This document shows positions 13,047 to 15,955 of a DNA stretch of 15,955 nucleotides, one piece after another; position 1 is the stretch's first letter; the number at the start of each line of letters is the position of its first letter. The position numbers and the translations under genes are program-made. Source of the stretch: an uncultured Methanobrevibacter sp. (GTDB lineage: Archaea; Methanobacteriota; Methanobacteria; Methanobacteriales; Methanobacteriaceae). The notes under the pieces are model-generated. The model had not been told where the DNA came from, made no database searches, and worked only from the letters and a program-made list of their open reading frames with translations. The DNA lies in assembly GCF_937906425.1 (NCBI RefSeq), contig NZ_CALCYR010000098.1, positions 1-15,955 of the forward strand. Direction: 5' to 3'.

Positions 13047-14027
13047 ATGAAATGGAAAATTGGAAATGTGAGAATTGAAAATCAGATTGCTCTTGCTCCA
13101 ATGGCTGGGATTTGTGATTCTGCCTTTAGAACCATTGTCAAATCAATGGGCTGTGGCCTTATTGAATGTGAAATGGTTTCTGATAAGGCAATCATGTATG
13201 GCAATTGGAAAACCAAGGAAATGCTTTACATGACTGATTATGAAAAACCTCTCTCACAGCAAATTGTTGGTTCTGAGCTTGAATCCCTTGAATTTGCCTC
13301 CAATTACATTTATGAAAATACCTTGGCAGACATCATTGATATAAACATGGGTTGTCCAGTTCCTAAGGTAACAATGCGTTCAGGTTCTGGCTGTGCCTTA
13401 ATGAAAGATAAGCAGAAGGCCTATAAGATTGTTGAAAGCATTGTGGAAAAAGTTCCAATTCCAATTACAGTAAAGATAAGAAGTGGTTGGGACAAGAATC
13501 ATATCAATGCACTTGAAATTGCAAAGGCAGTGGAGGAGGCGGGAGCTTCAGCTATTACTGTACATCCAAGAACAAAGGACCAAAACTATGCAGGCCAATC
13601 CGATTGGTCAATCATAAGGGAAGTGAAGGAAAATCTGGACATTCCAGTTATCGGTAATGGGGATGTTAAATCCTGTTTTGATGCAAAGGCAATGCTTGAC
13701 TATACAGGTTGTGATGCAGTAATGATTGGAAGAGCTTCTCTTGGCAATCCATGGCTTATAAAGGAATGTGCTGATTACTTGGACAAGGGTATTCTCCCTA
13801 GAGAAATTTCAATTGAAGAGAAGATGGATATGCTTAAAAAACACACAGAATTACTTATTAAAAATAAGACTGAGCCTGTAGCTATTCCTAAAATGAGATC
13901 TCAAGCAGCATATTATGTTAAGAAAATGCCAAAAACAATTGAATTAAAACAGAATATTTTTAAGACAAATACTAAAGAGGAATTGTTTAATCTATTGGAT
14001 GATTATGTGGACTCTTTGGAATTGTAA
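13047..14027 (+). CDS. tRNA-dihydrouridine synthase
   Basis: A 326-residue DusB/DUS1-type flavoenzyme that reduces uridine to dihydrouridine in tRNA with FMN and NADPH. The TIM barrel shows APMAGICDSAFR (residues 17-28) at the FMN site, QQIVGSE (71-77), DINMGCPVPKVTMRSGSG (98-115) with the catalytic Cys103, KIRSGWD for FMN and Lys contact, TVHPRTKDQNYAGQSDW for tRNA/FMN binding, and GNGDV plus MIGRASLGNPWL for the FMN phosphate. The helical C-terminal tRNA-binding domain follows from about residue 240. Length and motifs are those of the family and nothing is missing. It is a single-gene unit whose 3' end faces mmp11. Which tRNA position it modifies cannot be told from the sequence. Confidence 0.93.
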   Translation: MKWKIGNVRIENQIALAPMAGICDSAFRTIVKSMGCGLIECEMVSDKAIMYGNWKTKEMLYMTDYEKPLSQQIVGSELESLEFASNYIYENTLADIIDINMGCPVPKVTMRSGSGCALMKDKQKAYKIVESIVEKVPIPITVKIRSGWDKNHINALEIAKAVEEAGASAITVHPRTKDQNYAGQSDWSIIREVKENLDIPVIGNGDVKSCFDAKAMLDYTGCDAVMIGRASLGNPWLIKECADYLDKGILPREISIEEKMDMLKKHTELLIKNKTEPVAIPKMRSQAAYYVKKMPKTIELKQNIFKTNTKEELFNLLDDYVDSLEL

Positions 14028-14104
14028 TTATTCAAATCAGAATTTATTAAAAAAGTAATTAAAAATAGAATTAAAAGAAAATAAAAGAAGAAAAAATAAT
14101 CAAG

Positions 14105-14186
14105 AATAAAATAAAAAATTCAGGTTTTTTAAGAATTTTAACAGGAATAAAATAAAAAATTCAGGTTTTTTAAGAATTTTGACAAG
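14105..14186. repeat. 41-bp tandem duplication after dus
   Basis: Two adjacent copies (14105-14145 and 14146-14186) begin AATAAAATAAAAAATTCAGG and continue TTTTTTAAGAATTTT, differing at an A/G and at the last bases. It lies 78 bases after the dus stop. Each copy ends a T6 run that could terminate + strand transcripts. Confidence 0.9.
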
Positions 14187-14194
14187 ATTTTGGT

Positions 14195-14231
14195 CCAGGT
14201 TTTGCGCTGGCGAAGCCAGCGGAAAAGCTGG
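14195..14231. terminator. Long GC-rich hairpin abutting the mmp11 stop codon
   Basis: CCAG-G-TTTT-G-CGCTGGC, the loop GAA, then the partner arm GCCAGCG-G-AAAA-G-CTGG form a 17-bp stem with two mismatches. The core CGCTGGC/GCCAGCG is the most GC-rich stretch of any gap here. On the minus strand it begins 2 bases after the mmp11 stop. No T-run follows on either strand, so a plain intrinsic terminator is doubtful; an RNA-stabilising or processing structure or a small palindromic repeat are alternatives. Confidence 0.6.
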
Positions 14232-14233
14232 GG

Positions 14234-15172
14234 TTAATAATAAACCTTAACAGCTTCATCAACATCATCATAAAGGCCAAGAGCTGCAAGTGCACCTACT
14301 TTTCCCTGATCTCCTGTAACCGCTATAAGAGGAATGTCCAATTCTTCTGCTAATTTTTCAGCAGTTTCAACATCCATCATTCCTGTTTTGGTAGCTATTG
14401 CATATTCCCTTAATTTTTCAGGAATTCCAATTCCTTCCAAAATGGCGATAGCTGTCTTGTCTGATAATGTATCATGTTTTAGAATCTCAATAAGTCTGTT
14501 GATTAGTTTTTCCTTATCCTCCTCCAATACTGCAAAGGTCAATGCAATGGAAACACAGTTTTGTGTCTTGTGAGGATTGTGTGGGAATAATTGAACAATA
14601 ATATGGTCTAAATATTCAAAACCTTCCTCTTTTAATTGAAGACCTATATTGTGAGCCATTGTCCAGGTTGCTCCAGCGTCCTTTACATCAGTGTCATCTA
14701 TGCCAATGACCAATTTTTCATATTTTGGAGTAACTACTGTAGCCTTGCCTTCCTTACTTCCTCCTCCAACTTCAAGGAGTTCTATGTATTTTACGCCTTC
14801 TCCCATTCCTCTGCACATTCCAGCTCCAACACCAGCGCCAGCTAAACCGCCGTGAGTAACTTTCACTTCATTTTTCTCTTCATCGATTACTACTTCCTCG
14901 ATTCCGGCTGCATTGATGCTTGCCTTAAGGTCAATAGGTTTTCTTCCAGCCTTACAGATGTAAGTGTGTTTGTTTCCATCCCTTTTAGCATCAATGATAA
15001 GTTCACTGCTGTGTTGATATTGGTATAATAACCAGTTGGAACCACTAGGACATGGGTGGTATTCAATAAGTTCTACAGTGTCTCCATCTGCCATGGTAAT
15101 GACTTTTTCATATGGAGCAATCCAAGGGTCATCAAATTTTTCTTTTAACTCTTCAGGTTTTAAAATTTCCAT
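14234..15172 (-). CDS. mmp11: Methanogenesis marker protein 11
   Basis: A 312-residue protein that I recognise as methanogenesis marker 11, a family confined to methanogens and their relatives and without a proven function. Seen: YHPCPSGSNWLLYQYQHSSEL near residues 38-58, a glycine-rich HGGLAGAGVGAGMCRGMGEGV (107-127), and VIGIDDTDVKDAGATW (155-170). The GIDDTD motif resembles the nucleotide/metal site of TiaS, which attaches agmatine to tRNA-Ile2. LFPHNPHKTQNCVSIALTF lies near 195-213. There is no signal peptide or membrane segment, so it is cytosolic. The start has a weak GATGATAG just upstream. It stands alone between dus and ribH and is convergent with dus. A nucleotide-dependent modifying enzyme is a guess from the GIDDTD motif only. 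Confidence 0.88.
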   Translation of the reverse strand: MEILKPEELKEKFDDPWIAPYEKVITMADGDTVELIEYHPCPSGSNWLLYQYQHSSELIIDAKRDGNKHTYICKAGRKPIDLKASINAAGIEEVVIDEEKNEVKVTHGGLAGAGVGAGMCRGMGEGVKYIELLEVGGGSKEGKATVVTPKYEKLVIGIDDTDVKDAGATWTMAHNIGLQLKEEGFEYLDHIIVQLFPHNPHKTQNCVSIALTFAVLEEDKEKLINRLIEILKHDTLSDKTAIAILEGIGIPEKLREYAIATKTGMMDVETAEKLAEELDIPLIAVTGDQGKVGALAALGLYDDVDEAVKVYY

Positions 15173-15418
15173 ACTATCATCTATAATGAAAAATTCTTAA
15201 AAAATTGTTGATAAAATAGTTTAAAATTTGTTTAAAAAAAGTTTTAAGAATTCTAAAGAATTTATATTTAAAATAAAGATTTTTTTCTATTATTAAAATG
15301 TTTAATAAGAATTTTAATAGTTTATTTATTTATTTATTTAAATGGTTTTAAATAAATTTTAATAATTTTGTAATTAAACTTTATTATAATTATTCTAGAA
15401 TTCCCATTTGGTTTAAAA
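15173..15418. other. AT-rich spacer between mmp11 and ribH
   Basis: No gene is visible. A run of TTTA units lies near 15320-15340. The mmp11 promoter is expected near its left end but is not distinct. Confidence 0.4.
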
Positions 15419-15850
15419 TTAAATTTCTTGTAATCTGTCACACATTTTAACAGCTGCTTCAACTGCACTTTTACCATAGGTAACTCTTCTGTGTGCATCT
15501 AATCTGGTCATTCCAGGGCCACTGATTCCTAAGGAAATTGGTTTGCCCCAGTCTAATGATAAATCAGCGATTTTACGAGAAGCATGTTGTGCAACGATTT
15601 GATCGTGGTCAGTTGCACCTTCGATAACTGTACCGAGAGTGATTATACAATCAAGGTCAATTTTACCTTCTTCGTCTGCTTCAGTTAATTTTTTAATTGC
15701 AAGAGGCATATCAAATACGCCAGGTACCATTACAATTTTGGTAATTTCACAATCACGAACTTCTGCTTCAGATTTTGCAAGTTCTAACATCATATGGGTA
15801 ATATCATAATTAAATTCAGCGACAACTGCGCCTATTTTGTATTTTGCCAT
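15419..15850 (-). CDS. ribH: 6,7-dimethyl-8-ribityllumazine synthase
   Basis: A 143-residue archaeal-type lumazine synthase. It condenses 3,4-dihydroxy-2-butanone 4-phosphate (the RibB product) with 5-amino-6-ribitylaminouracil in the penultimate step of riboflavin synthesis, usually as a large oligomer. Visible sites are AEFNYDITHMM (Phe-Asn substrate contact at 13-14), MVPGVFDMPLAI (41-52), TLGTVIEGATDHDQI (71-85, with the catalytic-type His82), SLGISGPGM and DAHRR. The length matches the short archaeal branch. A strong GGAGG RBS precedes ATG. Unlike ribB it has no RFN element in the visible leader, so riboflavin genes here seem to be under different controls. Confidence 0.95.
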   Translation of the reverse strand: MAKYKIGAVVAEFNYDITHMMLELAKSEAEVRDCEITKIVMVPGVFDMPLAIKKLTEADEEGKIDLDCIITLGTVIEGATDHDQIVAQHASRKIADLSLDWGKPISLGISGPGMTRLDAHRRVTYGKSAVEAAVKMCDRLQEI

Positions 15851-15935
15851 AATTTTTCCTCCAAATATAAAATAATTAAATAATCCTTATTTTTATTTTT
15901 TATTTAAACTTTTATTATTTATTTGCCTTTAGCGT

Positions 15936-15952
15936 TTACATTACTAATGTAA
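15936..15952. promoter_or_regulatory. Inverted repeat TTACATT-ACT-AATGTAA upstream of ribH
   Basis: A perfect 7-bp dyad with a 3-base spacer lies 86 bases before the ribH start. It could be an operator for ribH or the 3' hairpin of a gene beyond the right edge; the window ends too soon to tell. Confidence 0.4.
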
Positions 15953-15955
15953 TTT

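Noticed and set aside
15855..15955. A second FMN riboswitch in front of ribH
   Set aside because: None of the RFN conserved blocks occur in the visible leader; only a short dyad is present.

Overview
The window looks like chromosomal DNA of a methanogenic archaeon of the Methanobacteriales, most like a gut or rumen Methanobrevibacter. The grounds are a very AT-rich sequence with T- and A-run intergenic gaps, methanogen-type genes (methanogenesis marker protein 11, thiol:fumarate reductase subunit A, 5'-deoxyadenosine deaminase, an archaeal FttA/aCPSF1 fragment), archaeal TATA boxes, and Shine-Dalgarno sites of the AGGTGAT/GTGAT type placed 3-4 bases before ATG. The genus is an inference from gene content.

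Layout, left to right. 1-299 (-): the middle of an FttA (aCPSF1) gene whose 5' half is missing. 765-2093 (+): 5'-deoxyadenosine deaminase. 2300-3983 (-): a flavodoxin and an aldo/keto reductase with a two-cluster ferredoxin tail. 4433-6060 (+): an MFS efflux pump with a MarR regulator, behind a leader of three 33-bp tandem repeats. 6274-7272 (-): a quinone-oxidoreductase-like MDR enzyme.

7374-9734 holds the most interesting locus. It contains a radical SAM/SPASM enzyme, a 111-residue precursor with ten Thr-Ala-Cys-Gly repeats, and a divergent HxlR regulator. Two matching palindromes (GTTAC-N6-GTAAC) sit one at each promoter of the divergent pair. This is a RiPP system of what I remember as the 'ACGX' type: predicted from genomes, with no product that I know of.

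10008-12686 (-): tfrA and ribB behind a bacterial-type FMN riboswitch. 13047-14027 (+): a tRNA-dihydrouridine synthase. 14234-15172 (-): methanogenesis marker 11. 15419-15850 (-): ribH.

Two genome-scale patterns stand out. First, three of the four tail-to-tail intergenic gaps carry the same composite element: a TACGAACTA box exactly 29 bp ahead of a seven-A run and a compensating hairpin, which read on the minus strand is a hairpin plus T7 terminator. Second, nearly every long gap contains a short tandem duplication (12, 33, 41, 42, 43 or 59 bp). No tRNA, rRNA, CRISPR array or insertion sequence was recognised.
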